Positions 34,166 through 42,586 of a stretch of DNA of 64,000 bases are shown here, one piece after another. Both the position numbers and the translations under genes were made by a program. Under the pieces are notes generated by a model. That model saw only the letters and a list, made by a program, of their open reading frames with translations, was not told where the DNA came from and did not search any database. The stretch comes from Clostridium disporicum. Lineage in GTDB: Bacteria > Bacillota > Clostridia > Clostridiales > Clostridiaceae. The stretch is from NCBI RefSeq assembly GCF_001405015.1, contig NZ_CYZX01000017.1:11622-75621 (forward strand), written 5' to 3'. Position 1 is the first letter of the stretch; each line of letters starts with the position of its first letter.

Positions 34166-34267
34166 AGGAACTAATATACATTATTGACTTATACTGTGTC
34201 AAATTATATAATTATTTCCAATTAGTAAAATAAATAGAAATATAAGTAATTTGGGGATGGTATAAAA

Positions 34268-35641
34268 ATGACAAACGAAAAGATAAGTTTGACAGAAGGA
34301 AATGCAAAGGTTGGGATGTTAAAGTTCGCTTTTCCAATATTTTTAGGACAAGTATGCCAACAGCTATATAATGTTGTAGATGCCATAGTTGTAGGGAATT
34401 ATGTTGGGCAAAATGCTTTAGCAGCAGTTACTAGTACTGGAGCGCTAATATTTTTACTTGTAGGTTTTTTTGGAGGAATGTTTTCAGGAGCAGGTGTAAT
34501 TATTTCTAGATACTTTGGAGCAAAGGATGAGAAAAAGATTAAAAAAGCCGTTGGAACTGCAGTATCATTTGGATTGATTAGCGGTACAATCCTTACTATA
34601 ATAGGCACTTTATTAACACCGACTATTCTAAGACTTATGGGAACTCCTGATAATGTATTTCAAGATTCATCAATATATATAAGAACATATTTTACAGGTA
34701 TTATTTTTGTTGTTATGTATAATACAGCTTGTGGTATTTTTCAAGCTGTAGGAGATAGCAAACGTCCTTTATACTATCTTGTTATATCCGCTATAATTAA
34801 TGTCATTTTGGATATAGTATTTGTAGGATTTTTTAATATGGGAGTTATAGGAGCTGCAATAGCTACAGTAATATCACAAGGTACAAGTGCATTTTTAGCT
34901 TTTTTTAGATTAGCTCGTATTGATAGCACATACAAAGTAACCATAAAAGGTATTTGTATAGAAAAAAGTATTCTTAAAAGTATGATAAATATAGGATTAC
35001 CTTCAGGTATACAAAATTCAGTGATTGCTTTTGCTAATGTAGTTGTTCAATCGAGTGTCAATTCATTTGGGGCAGTTGTTATGGCTGGAAATGGTGCATA
35101 TATAAAATTAGAAGGCTTTGCTTTTATACCAGTTACTGCATTTTCAATGGCAATTACTACATTTGTAAGTCAAAATATTGGTGCTAAAAATTTTGATAGA
35201 GTAAAAGAAGGGGCAAGATTTGGAATTTTATTTTCTTGTATTTGCGCTGAAGTAATTGGGCTAGTTATATTTGTCTTAGCTCCATATCTTATTAGTATAT
35301 TTGGAAATAATCCAGATGTTATAGCTGTAGGGGCACAAAGAGCACATCTAAATGCATTATTTTACTTCTTATTATCATTTTCACATTGTGTATCTGGTGT
35401 TTTAAGAGGGGCTGGTAGGTCAAAGATACCTATGTTAACAATGCTGATTTGTTGGTGCGTAATACGTGTTTCATATATACAAATTGCAACACATTTAATA
35501 AATGATATAGCAGTAGTATTCTGGGCATATCCTATTACGTGGTTCTTAAGTACAACTGTATTTTTAATATATTATAAAAAATCAAATTGGCTTGAAGAGT
35601 GTAAAAAGAAAGCATTAAGTATAGAGATTAAAAGTATTTAA
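34268..35641 (+). CDS. MATE family efflux transporter
   Basis: 457 residues, twelve membrane segments. Opening GMLKFAFPIFLGQVCQQLYNVVDAIVVGN, INVILDIVFVGFFNMGVIGAA in the first half and PSGIQNSVIAFANVVVQ at the start of the second half are MATE hallmarks. Substrate unknown. It lies alone between two terminators, downstream of katG. Confidence 0.92.
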   Translation: MTNEKISLTEGNAKVGMLKFAFPIFLGQVCQQLYNVVDAIVVGNYVGQNALAAVTSTGALIFLLVGFFGGMFSGAGVIISRYFGAKDEKKIKKAVGTAVSFGLISGTILTIIGTLLTPTILRLMGTPDNVFQDSSIYIRTYFTGIIFVVMYNTACGIFQAVGDSKRPLYYLVISAIINVILDIVFVGFFNMGVIGAAIATVISQGTSAFLAFFRLARIDSTYKVTIKGICIEKSILKSMINIGLPSGIQNSVIAFANVVVQSSVNSFGAVVMAGNGAYIKLEGFAFIPVTAFSMAITTFVSQNIGAKNFDRVKEGARFGILFSCICAEVIGLVIFVLAPYLISIFGNNPDVIAVGAQRAHLNALFYFLLSFSHCVSGVLRGAGRSKIPMLTMLICWCVIRVSYIQIATHLINDIAVVFWAYPITWFLSTTVFLIYYKKSNWLEECKKKALSIEIKSI

Positions 35642-35690
35642 ATAAATATAGCAAGAGTGTTTTTGCATTATAAAATATTAGTATAATTTT

Positions 35691-35720
35691 AGTGGTAGGC
35701 TTTAGCTTTCCACTTTTTTT
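35691..35720 (+). terminator. Rho-independent terminator after MATE gene
   Basis: AGTGG..GGC pairs with GCT..CCACT around a TTTA loop (35691-35714), then TTTTTT. Confidence 0.8.
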
Positions 35721-35878
35721 GTATATGAAAGTTCAAAATTTAATGCATGTAGGGTTTTTAGAAGTTTTGACTTCTCACTTAAGGAGTGTAATGAGATACT
35801 TCAATGGAATTCAATCTCTGAAGTGAAAACTAAATTTGAAGAAAATATCAAGCTTCAAAATTATAAGTTAGAGTTTAA

Positions 35879-36052
35879 AAAGATAAAGAGATAGAAGTTA
35901 TTGATGAAGAAGGAAATGTTATAGATGGTTTATATGCTGCTGGAGAAGTTACAGGTGGAATTCATGGCGGTAATAGAGTAGGTGGAAGCTCATTATCAGA
36001 TATATTTACATTTGGTAGAATTGCAGGTAAGAGTGCTGCTAATAATAAGTAA
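35879..36052 (+). pseudogene. C-terminal remnant of FAD-dependent fumarate-reductase-like flavoprotein
   Basis: A start-less frame ending at TAA 36050-36052 encodes VIDGLYAAGEVTGGIHGGNR followed by VGGSSLSDIFTFGRIAG, the conserved FAD-binding C-terminus of flavocytochrome-c/urocanate-reductase-type proteins. The first ~400 residues are missing; the 35721-35878 sequence before it shows no matching frame. A deletion relic. Confidence 0.8.
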
Positions 36053-36101
36053 TATGAAATAGTAATAGATTATATTGAAAGTCCAGTAGATTTTCAGGTG
36101 G

Positions 36102-36135
36102 AAAGCTCTATGTTTAAATACACAGAGCTTTTTTA
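36102..36135 (+). terminator. Terminator left by the flavoprotein gene
   Basis: AAAGCTCT (36102-36109) pairs with AGAGCTTT (36124-36131), then T residues. It follows the flavoprotein remnant at 50 bp. Confidence 0.7.
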
Positions 36136-36283
36136 TCTTTCTTATACAATAATAAGTATATTCTTAGGCAATGATTAAGTTCTTGTCGTAGATATAATTA
36201 TTATCCATGAAATCATAAATTTTGATTTTCATAGGATTTTATCTATATTTATAAATAACAAACTAAATTTATTACAATGATTA

Positions 36284-37659
36284 TTAGCATTTCTCTAAGA
36301 CAACTTTTGAATCTACATTGTCTTTCATAAGTTTCTGGGAAGTAATAACATATAAAATAATAGCTAGGCAAATAGAGAGAATATCTGCTACTGGTTGAGC
36401 CCATACAAGTCCATTTATTCCAAGTATAGCTTTTAGAATAAATAGTGCAGGGATATATATAATTCCTTGACGACTAATATTTATTATTAGTGAAGAAACT
36501 GCAGCCCCTGTAGCTTGTAATGCATTAATTAAAACATAAAATACGCCAAATAGTGCACTTGTTGAAAGAAGGATTCTAGAAAACTCAACTCCATAGTCAA
36601 AGGCACTAACTTCAGTTAAAAATGTACTTACAATTTGATTAGTAAATAAATAGCATATAGCTGTTAATGATACACCAAGAATTAGAGCAAACCAAAGGGA
36701 GAATTTTAATATTTTTTTATATCTATCCCAATTCTTTGATCCTACACAAAAACCAAGTAGTGGTTGAATTCCTTGCCCAAGACCTATACAAACCATACCG
36801 GTAATCATAGTTACCTTCATAGCAACACCGATTCCAGCTAAAGCCATATCACCATAAGAAGCCATTTGACTATTCATTATAATTTGAGAAACACTCATAA
36901 GAATAGAACCTAGAGAAGCGGGTATACCAATGGCTAGTACGCTACTACATACCTTATCTTTTATAGTGAAATCTTTAATATTTATGCTAAGCATAGATTT
37001 TCCCTTCATAAAGTATGCAATATAGTAAAGAGCTCCAATTATATTACCAATAACTGTAGCAATAGCAGCTCCAGTAATGTTCCAACCAAAACCAAGAATC
37101 ATTATTGGGTCAAGAATGATGTTTAAAAGATTACCTATTAACATACCCATCATAGCCTTATTAGATTGACCTTCAGCTCTTAAAACATTTGAGTAACAGT
37201 TTGAAATTAGAACAAAAGGACCAGAACAAATAACTATAATAAGATAGCTACGTGTTAATTCAATAGTATCTGAGCTTGCACCAATAAATACAAGAATTTG
37301 ATCCATAAATATAAAGAAAAGTAGTGATATAATAATCCCAACTATAACACAAGACCACATACAGAATGAACATACTTTTTTGCATAATCTTTTCGTCCTT
37401 CTCCCATGGCACGAGATATAACTGAAGTTCCTCCTATACCGAAAATAGTACCTATAGCCATAAAGATTAAAAAAACTGGAGTAGCTAGAGATACAGCAGC
37501 TACTTGAAACGGATCGTGGGTCTGTCCAATAAAGAAAGTATCTGCTAGGTTATAAATTAGAACCATTATCATAGCAGCGATTGCAGGAACCGAATTTTTT
37601 AATATAGCCTTTGAGACAGGCATTGAGTTAAATACATCTAGAGATTTTTTGTTTTCCAT
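36284..37659 (-). pseudogene. MATE efflux gene split by a single-base frameshift
   Basis: Two frames make one MATE protein. The first (37659 down to 37342) encodes the start and stops after 105 residues. The second continues in the next frame down to 36284 with IILDPIMILGFGWNITGAA and the C-terminal half. On the coding strand the join is GCAAAAAAGTATG: with one more A the frame would run GCA AAA AAA GTA TGT TCA and restore a ~458-residue protein. The A6 tract is at 37376-37381 (as T on the plus strand). It may be a real mutation, slippage-based expression or a sequencing error. Upstream lies its MarR regulator with a shared operator. Confidence 0.85.
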
Positions 37660-37694
37660 AGTTATTTCTCCTTTAAAATATTCGTTAGCACAAT

Positions 37695-37714
37695 ATTAAT
37701 AGTATGCTATTAAT
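37695..37714 (-). promoter_or_regulatory. Putative MarR operator before the MATE gene
   Basis: ATTAATAG-TATG-CTATTAAT is a 20-bp near-perfect palindrome about 35 bp before the MATE start. Its core ATAGTATGCT recurs as ATAGCATGCT upstream of the marR gene (38233-38248). Confidence 0.6.
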
Positions 37715-37723
37715 TTGATTTTA

Positions 37724-37748
37724 TTAAAAGCTCGAAATAGTATCGAGC
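37724..37748 (-). terminator. Terminator after marR (minus strand)
   Basis: GCTCGA/TCGAGC (37730-37735 and 37743-37748) followed on the minus strand by TTTTAATAAAAT. Short, so partial read-through into the MATE gene is possible. Confidence 0.6.
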
Positions 37749-37750
37749 AT

Positions 37751-38173
37751 TTATTTCATGTTATTATTTACTTTTTCTAATAGGTCATTGAAGATTAATT
37801 TTTCTTCTTCACTTAATCCAGATAAAAGTCTTTTTTCAGCATCATCCATACTTTTCTCAGCATCTAAGCAACATTCTTCGCCTCGATGAGTAAGCTTAAC
37901 CATTTTTATACGTTTATCTGATGGATCACTAAAACCTTCTACAAACCCTTTTTGCTCTAATCTTGAAATGACCCCAGCAGCAGTAGATTGAGCTACTTGA
38001 AGAACTTTTTCCAGTTCCTTTAAAGAATACTTTTTATCAGGAGCATCATTTAAAAGAAGTAGAACAGTAACTTGAGTCATAGTTAAATCTTTGCTACGTA
38101 ATTCATTATTAGATTGCTTTTCTAAAGAATCATGAATTTGTTTAATTAATAGTCCACATGGATTATGTTTCAT
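37751..38173 (-). CDS. MarR family transcriptional regulator
   Basis: 140 residues, one winged-helix MarR domain: helix-turn-helix YSLKELEKVLQVAQSTAAGV with the adjacent VISRLEQKGFVEGF and the wing SDPSDKRIKMVKLT (D-x-R motif). The C-terminal helix bundle is for dimerisation. Two similar palindromes, one before marR and one before the MATE gene, suggest it represses both. The ligand is probably a substrate of the exporter (inference). Confidence 0.9.
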   Translation of the reverse strand: MKHNPCGLLIKQIHDSLEKQSNNELRSKDLTMTQVTVLLLLNDAPDKKYSLKELEKVLQVAQSTAAGVISRLEQKGFVEGFSDPSDKRIKMVKLTHRGEECCLDAEKSMDDAEKRLLSGLSEEEKLIFNDLLEKVNNNMK

Positions 38174-38232
38174 TACTTAAAGGCCTCCTTAGTTACTTCT
38201 TAATAAGAGTAACATATTTACTTTTTAAAAAC

Positions 38233-38248
38233 AATAGCATGCTTTTAA
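38233..38248 (-). promoter_or_regulatory. Putative MarR operator before marR
   Basis: AATAGCATGCTTTTAA shares ATAGYATGCT with the MATE-side palindrome and sits about 60 bp before the marR start, between TTTTAAAA flanks that themselves form an inverted repeat. Confidence 0.5.
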
Positions 38249-38285
38249 AAATCAGAAGTTTTTATTAAAAAATCATTTTAGAGTA

Positions 38286-38316
38286 TTGACTTCGAGTTAA
38301 CTCTAAGGAGTAAGTT
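38286..38316 (+). promoter_or_regulatory. MerR-type promoter with 19-bp spacer (site 5, variant)
   Basis: -35 TTGACT (38286-38291), then a 19-bp spacer with the perfect core palindrome GAGTTAACTC (38294-38303), and a weak -10 TAAGTT (38311-38316). The half sites (GAG/CTC) differ from the AAAG/CTTT of sites 1-4, so a different MerR paralogue, encoded outside the window, may act here. It drives the cupin-flavoprotein-aldo/keto reductase operon. Confidence 0.75.
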
Positions 38317-38360
38317 TATTTTATAGAGAATAATTTAATAAAATTAGAGGAGCAATATAA

Positions 38361-38777
38361 ATGAATAAAGATAGTCTAAAAAATATTAATACTATATTTC
38401 CTATAGGAGATGAACTTCCAGAACAAATTTCAAAATATTTTATTGGCACTGCATATCTAAATATGCTTACTACAAGTGGTGTTGGAATTGGAAATGTTAC
38501 ATTTGAACCAGGCTGTCGTAATAATTGGCATATCCATCATAAGGGTGGTCAAATTCTTCTTGTTATATCTGGCCGTGGCTGGTATCAGGCAGAAGGTGAA
38601 GAACCAAAAGAGTTATATCCAGGAGATATAGTTAATATACCTGCTGAAGTAAAGCATTGGCATGGTGCAGCAAAAGATAGTGCTTTTTCACATCTTGCTA
38701 TTGAAGTCCCAGCTGATGGTGCATCAAATGAGTGGTGTGAGCCTGTTTTTGATGAAGAGTATTTAAAATTGAAATAG
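38361..38777 (+). CDS. Cupin domain protein
   Basis: 138 residues with a single cupin-2 barrel: motif 1 FEPGCRNNWHIHHKGGQILLV (G-x5-H-x-H-x4-E-like, with Gln at the Glu place) and motif 2 YPGDIVNIPAEVKHWHGA. The His ligands indicate a metal site. Such small cupins commonly accompany aldo/keto reductases and flavoproteins under MerR control; the reaction is unknown. First gene of a three-gene operon. Confidence 0.85.
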   Translation: MNKDSLKNINTIFPIGDELPEQISKYFIGTAYLNMLTTSGVGIGNVTFEPGCRNNWHIHHKGGQILLVISGRGWYQAEGEEPKELYPGDIVNIPAEVKHWHGAAKDSAFSHLAIEVPADGASNEWCEPVFDEEYLKLK

Positions 38778-38808
38778 TAAAATAAATTAAGAGTAAGGGG
38801 TTATATTA

Positions 38809-39351
38809 ATGAGTAAAAAAGTATTGATTTTATCTTCAAGTCCACGAAAAGGTGGAAATTCTGATTTACTTTGTGATGAATTTATGAAAGGGGCACAAGA
38901 AAGTGGTAATTATGTAGAAAAGATTTTTATAGCTCAGAAAAATATAAATTACTGTAGAGGTTGTGGAGTTTGTAATTCAATTCATAAATGTGTTCAAAAT
39001 GATGATATGGCAGAAATTCTTGATAAGATGGTATCTGCTGATGTAATTGTATTAGCAACACCTGTATATTTCTATTCAATGGATGGACAACTAAAAACTC
39101 TTATTGATAGAACTGTACCAAGATATACAGAGATATCTAATAAAGATTTCTATTATATAATGACTGCTGCAGATACAGATAAAAATATGCTTGAGCGAAC
39201 TATAGAAGGATTACGTGGATTTACAGAAGATTGTCTTAGTGGAGCAAAAGAAAAAGGAATTATTTATGGAACTGGAGCCTGGGAAAAGGGAGAGATTAAA
39301 AATACCCCAGCATTTTTACAAGCTTATGAAATGGGAAAAGGTATAAAATAA
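38809..39351 (+). CDS. Iron-sulfur flavoprotein-type NAD(P)H-dependent oxidoreductase
   Basis: 180 residues, flavodoxin-like fold. N-terminal LILSSSPRKGGNSDLLCDEF is the FMN-phosphate loop. CRGCGVCNSIHKC is a compact C-x2-C-x2-C-x5-C cluster motif, as in archaeal and clostridial iron-sulfur flavoproteins, so a 4Fe-4S cluster beside FMN is likely. LATPVYFYSMDGQLKTLIDR is the usual FMN-binding loop. It probably moves electrons to quinones, oxygen or other small acceptors. Second gene of the cupin/AKR operon. Confidence 0.85.
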   Translation: MSKKVLILSSSPRKGGNSDLLCDEFMKGAQESGNYVEKIFIAQKNINYCRGCGVCNSIHKCVQNDDMAEILDKMVSADVIVLATPVYFYSMDGQLKTLIDRTVPRYTEISNKDFYYIMTAADTDKNMLERTIEGLRGFTEDCLSGAKEKGIIYGTGAWEKGEIKNTPAFLQAYEMGKGIK

Positions 39352-39370
39352 AACTTTAGGGGAAGATAAA

Positions 39371-40336
39371 ATGAAGAAAAGAATTTTAGGTAGAGATTTA
39401 GAAGTATCAGCTATTGGACTTGGATGTATGGGGATGGACCATGCATATGGAGCTCCTGCTGATCGTAATGAAATGATAAAGCTTATAAGAAAAGCTGTAG
39501 ATTTAGGCTGCAATTTCTTTGATACTGCAGTTGTATATGGTGAAAGCAATGAGGAGTTATTAGGAAATGCTTTAGAAATATACAATAGAGAAGAGGTAGT
39601 AATAGCAACAAAATTTGGAATTATAGGCCAATCAGTAATAGATGGTAAACCACTAAATATATTGGATAGTAAGCCAGAATCTATAAGAAACCAGTTAGAA
39701 GGATCTTTAAAAAGATTAAAGGTTGATTATATAGACCTTTATTATCAACATCGTATTGATCCAGAAGTTGAGCCTGAAGATGTAGCAAAGGTTATGAAAG
39801 AATTAATAGAAGAAGGAAAGATAAAATACTGGGGAGTGTCTAATGCACCAATTGATTATATAAGACGTGCTCATGCTATATGTCCAATTACTTGTGTTGA
39901 AAATCAATATTCTATGGTATTTAGAGAAGCAGAAAATGAACTATTTAATGTTTTAGAAGAGTTAAATATAGGTTTTGTAGCTTACTCTCCATTAGGAAAT
40001 GGATTTTTAAGTGGTAAATATAATAAGGATACAAAATATCAAGAAGGCGATTTTAGAAATAATATGAAAAGATTTAGTCTAGAAGTAATGGAGCGTAATC
40101 AAGTATTATTAGATCTTCTTAAAGAAATTGCAGAAAGAAAAAATGCCACAAGTGCTCAAATTGTTTTAGCATGGGAATTAGCTCAAAAAGAATATATAGT
40201 GCCAATTCCAGGAACAACGAAATTACATCGTTTAGAGGAAAACCTTGGAGGAGTAGCAATTAATCTAACTCGTGAAGAAGTGCAGGAAATTAATGAGGCT
40301 TTAGATAGCATAGAAATTGATGAAAGTCATTTCTAA
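39371..40336 (+). CDS. Aldo/keto reductase
   Basis: 321 residues, a TIM-barrel AKR of the YhdN/AKR11-14 type. The catalytic tetrad is visible: Asp and Tyr in NFFDTAVVYGES, Lys in VIATKFG and His in YYQHRID. The NADPH-binding C-terminal segment IPIPGTTKLHRLEENLG is intact. It reduces aldehydes or ketones with NADPH. Last gene of the operon behind the MerR-type promoter at 38286, fitting an aldehyde-detoxification role (inference). Confidence 0.93.
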   Translation: MKKRILGRDLEVSAIGLGCMGMDHAYGAPADRNEMIKLIRKAVDLGCNFFDTAVVYGESNEELLGNALEIYNREEVVIATKFGIIGQSVIDGKPLNILDSKPESIRNQLEGSLKRLKVDYIDLYYQHRIDPEVEPEDVAKVMKELIEEGKIKYWGVSNAPIDYIRRAHAICPITCVENQYSMVFREAENELFNVLEELNIGFVAYSPLGNGFLSGKYNKDTKYQEGDFRNNMKRFSLEVMERNQVLLDLLKEIAERKNATSAQIVLAWELAQKEYIVPIPGTTKLHRLEENLGGVAINLTREEVQEINEALDSIEIDESHF

Positions 40337-40617
40337 TAGAAGTTAATACAAATCAAATAATGAAATAATATGAAAACAAAGAATAAACTTAATAGTCAAC
40401 AAAAAAGATAGCATTACAGCTTTTTAAAGCGGTAAAATGTAGCTTAAAAGATTATGAGGGGTTAAAAGGTAGTTGAAGTAGTATTACAAAGTGGTTAGCA
40501 TATAACTATTATAATATAGTATAATGTAGGTCTATTAAATAAGAGATTAGCAAATATAAAATAGAAGTACGTAAGGATAGTTGAAAAATATTTATCAACT
40601 ATTTCTTACGTACTTTT
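40337..40617. other. Intergenic region, no intact gene
   Basis: 281 bases between convergent genes. A start-less frame with an internal stop (ALQLFKAVKCSLKDYEGLKG near 40413) hints at a decayed gene but I do not recognise it. The 3' end holds a strong hairpin. Confidence 0.35.
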
Positions 40618-40619
40618 TT
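40565..40619. terminator. Strong bidirectional terminator
   Basis: AAGTACGTAAG..TAGTTGA pairs with TCAACTA..CTTACGTACTT (40565-40613), followed by TTTTTT on the plus strand. It separates the aldo/keto reductase operon from the minus-strand hydrolase and overlaps that gene's stop. Confidence 0.85.
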
Positions 40620-41559
40620 AGTCTAAGTTTTTACTTTGTACATCTTGCCAATTATCTACGTTTTGGAATATTTCAGGTGAAGCTCCAGAAAAAACTCCAA
40701 GTGCTTCATTGTCATTCATCAATGTATATCTAAACCAAGCAGTCATATAACCATCAGCATATATTAACATATCTCCGTGGTCAATATTTTTTCGTCTTGC
40801 CATAATTGCTTTTATATTATCATTTAATGCTTCAAAGTTTCTAATCAAAGAATCAAGTGGTGCAATAGTTTCAGCATCAGCTTTACCTGTGCCAGCCACC
40901 ATAAAATAAGGAATATTAACTTTAGTTATATCATAGTTCCACTCTAGTGCATTTGCAAGCTCTAGAGAAGTGGTGCTTGCAGTATAAATTGATTTAAACA
41001 TACTGCTGTTATTAAAGTTTGTTATAGTATTGATTGCACCGACTCCCCCTTGTGAATGTCCTGATATACCGATATTTTCTATATCTAGCTTATTGTAAAA
41101 TATGCTTTTTTCATTATTATTTAACGATAGAATATAGCTTAATGTAATTGAAGAAGATTCGCCAGATGCAGTATTTTCATCATCATTTCCTATAACAACA
41201 AATCCCCATGAAGCTAAATGATCAAATGTTGCTCCGTATTTTGAATAAGGTACACCAGTTCCATTTACAAATAATACGATTGGATATTTTTTGTTACTAT
41301 TGTGGACTAGTTCAGTTGGATACCATATCTTATATTTACTAAATAACTCTTCGTTACTGTCAATCTCTAAAGAAGTAACATCATATTCTCCATAAGCTAT
41401 ATATTTTTCTTCAAGAACTCCACCAGCGACAACATTATTGAAATATTCACTATTAATAGGTTTTGATGCAAAGTATTTCAATAGTATTAAAAAAGCAATT
41501 ATTAAGAAAAGAATAATTACAAATACAATTAAAATGGTTTTTATAAATTTTTTTACCAT
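40618..41559 (-). CDS. Membrane-anchored alpha/beta-hydrolase
   Basis: 313 residues. An N-terminal membrane anchor (FIKTILIVFVIILFLIIAFL) puts the enzyme outside the membrane. The hydrolase core has LFVNGTG oxyanion strand, nucleophile Ser in ISGHSQGGVGAI, an acidic residue near VAGTGKADAETI and His in RRKNIDHGDML, similar to the chlorophyllase/dienelactone-hydrolase group. The frame extends to 41601, but GGGGGAGAT before ATG 41559 marks the start. Divergent from a TetR gene with shared operators, so TetR-regulated. Confidence 0.85.
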   Translation of the reverse strand: MVKKFIKTILIVFVIILFLIIAFLILLKYFASKPINSEYFNNVVAGGVLEEKYIAYGEYDVTSLEIDSNEELFSKYKIWYPTELVHNSNKKYPIVLFVNGTGVPYSKYGATFDHLASWGFVVIGNDDENTASGESSSITLSYILSLNNNEKSIFYNKLDIENIGISGHSQGGVGAINTITNFNNSSMFKSIYTASTTSLELANALEWNYDITKVNIPYFMVAGTGKADAETIAPLDSLIRNFEALNDNIKAIMARRKNIDHGDMLIYADGYMTAWFRYTLMNDNEALGVFSGASPEIFQNVDNWQDVQSKNLD

Positions 41560-41583
41560 TAATATCTCCCCCTTTACAATATG

Positions 41584-41623
41584 ATGAGACAGCTGTATCA
41601 TAAGTTCGAGACAAGTGTATCAT
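41584..41623. promoter_or_regulatory. Tandem TetR operators in the divergent promoter
   Basis: ATGAGACAGCTGTATCAT (41584-41601) and TCGAGACAAGTGTATCAT (41606-41623) match at 14 of 18 positions and are both imperfect palindromes (GAKACA...TGTMTC). Further half sites follow: ATGAGACAAG at 41657-41666 and TGTATCATATG overlapping the TetR start. Confidence 0.75.
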
Positions 41624-41685
41624 ACACTTTATTGCAAAAACAATAGTTTATAAAAAATGAGACAAGTTGAGAGGTTTTGTATCAT

Positions 41686-42192
41686 ATGAAAAAAGAAGAA
41701 AATAATACGTATGTAAAGAAGCAGATTACACAGGCACTTTTGAAGTTAATGGAGACTCATGTGTTCGAAGAAATTAAAATAACTAATATAGTTAAAGAAG
41801 CAATGGTTGGAAGAGCTTCGTTTTATAGAAATTTTACGAATAAAGAGGATGTAATAAAACAATATCTTATACAACTGATTAAAGAATGGGAAGAGAAACT
41901 TAAACTAGAACAAAGAGAAGAGTCAGATTGGATAGAAAACTTATTTGGTCTTTATAAAAATTATAGTGAAGTTTACAAATTGTTATATCGCTCTAATTTA
42001 TCATATTTAGTATTAGAGAATATTAAAGAAGTCTGTGGACCTAAAGAGGAACAAGATGATTTACAAGCATATTTTAATTCGTGGGTAGCTCATGGATTAT
42101 TTGGTTGGATTAATGAATGGATTGTAAGAGGAATGAAGGAATCTCCTAAAGAAATGGCACAATTAATTAAGGCAGCGGAACAGCGATCTTAA
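41686..42192 (+). CDS. TetR family transcriptional regulator
   Basis: 168 residues. N-terminal TetR helix-turn-helix: ITQALLKLMETHVFEEIKIT then IVKEAMVGRASFYRNFTNKEDV, the standard recognition-helix pattern ending in F/Y-Y-x-x-F/Y-x-x-K-E. The rest is a helical ligand-binding domain of the shorter type (TetR_C). GAGAGG at 41669-41674 favours ATG 41686 over the TTG at 41677. A repeated palindrome in the shared intergenic region implies it represses itself and the hydrolase. Confidence 0.9.
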   Translation: MKKEENNTYVKKQITQALLKLMETHVFEEIKITNIVKEAMVGRASFYRNFTNKEDVIKQYLIQLIKEWEEKLKLEQREESDWIENLFGLYKNYSEVYKLLYRSNLSYLVLENIKEVCGPKEEQDDLQAYFNSWVAHGLFGWINEWIVRGMKESPKEMAQLIKAAEQRS

Positions 42193-42271
42193 AATTATTA
42201 GTTATAGAATAATAAAGTTATTAAATAATACTATATGTAGATATGTAATTAAATTTAAAAGGAGTAAATAA

Positions 42272-42585
42272 ATGAATAAAACAATAGAAAGAATAAGAAA
42301 ATTTAGAGAAGATAGAGATTGGTCACAATTTCATACACCAGAAAATTTAGCAAAGGCTATAAATATAGAAGCTGGTGAGTTATTAGAACATTTTTTATGG
42401 GACAATAATTTTAATAAAGAAGAAGTATGTGAAGAACTAGCTGATGTTATGGTTTATTGCTTACATATGGCAGATTCATTAGGTGTTGATATTGAAGATA
42501 TTATAAATAAGAAGATGGATAAGAATGAAAAAAATATCCAGTAGAAAAAGCTAAAGGAAATAGTAAGAAATATACTGAATTATAG
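42272..42585 (+). pseudogene. MazG-like nucleotide pyrophosphohydrolase with C-terminal frameshift
   Basis: A 90-residue frame (WSQFHTPENLAKAINIEAGEL then EELADVMVYCLHMADSLG, the E-x-x-E...E-x-x-D metal sites of MazG-like all-alpha NTP pyrophosphatases) stops at 42544. The family's conserved tail KYPVEKAKGNSKKYTEL is present in the next frame and ends at 42585. The join is in an A7 tract (42528-42534); one more A would restore the normal 104-residue protein. The catalytic core is intact, so the protein may still work. Likely a house-cleaning dNTP pyrophosphatase. May be a sequencing error. Confidence 0.85.
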
Positions 42586-42586
42586 T

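Noticed and set aside
35767..35797. Possible sixth MerR-type promoter (TTGACT with a 19-bp spacer to TGAGAT)
   Set aside because: The spacer CTCACTTAAGGAGTG is not a true palindrome and there is no intact gene downstream, only the flavoprotein relic.
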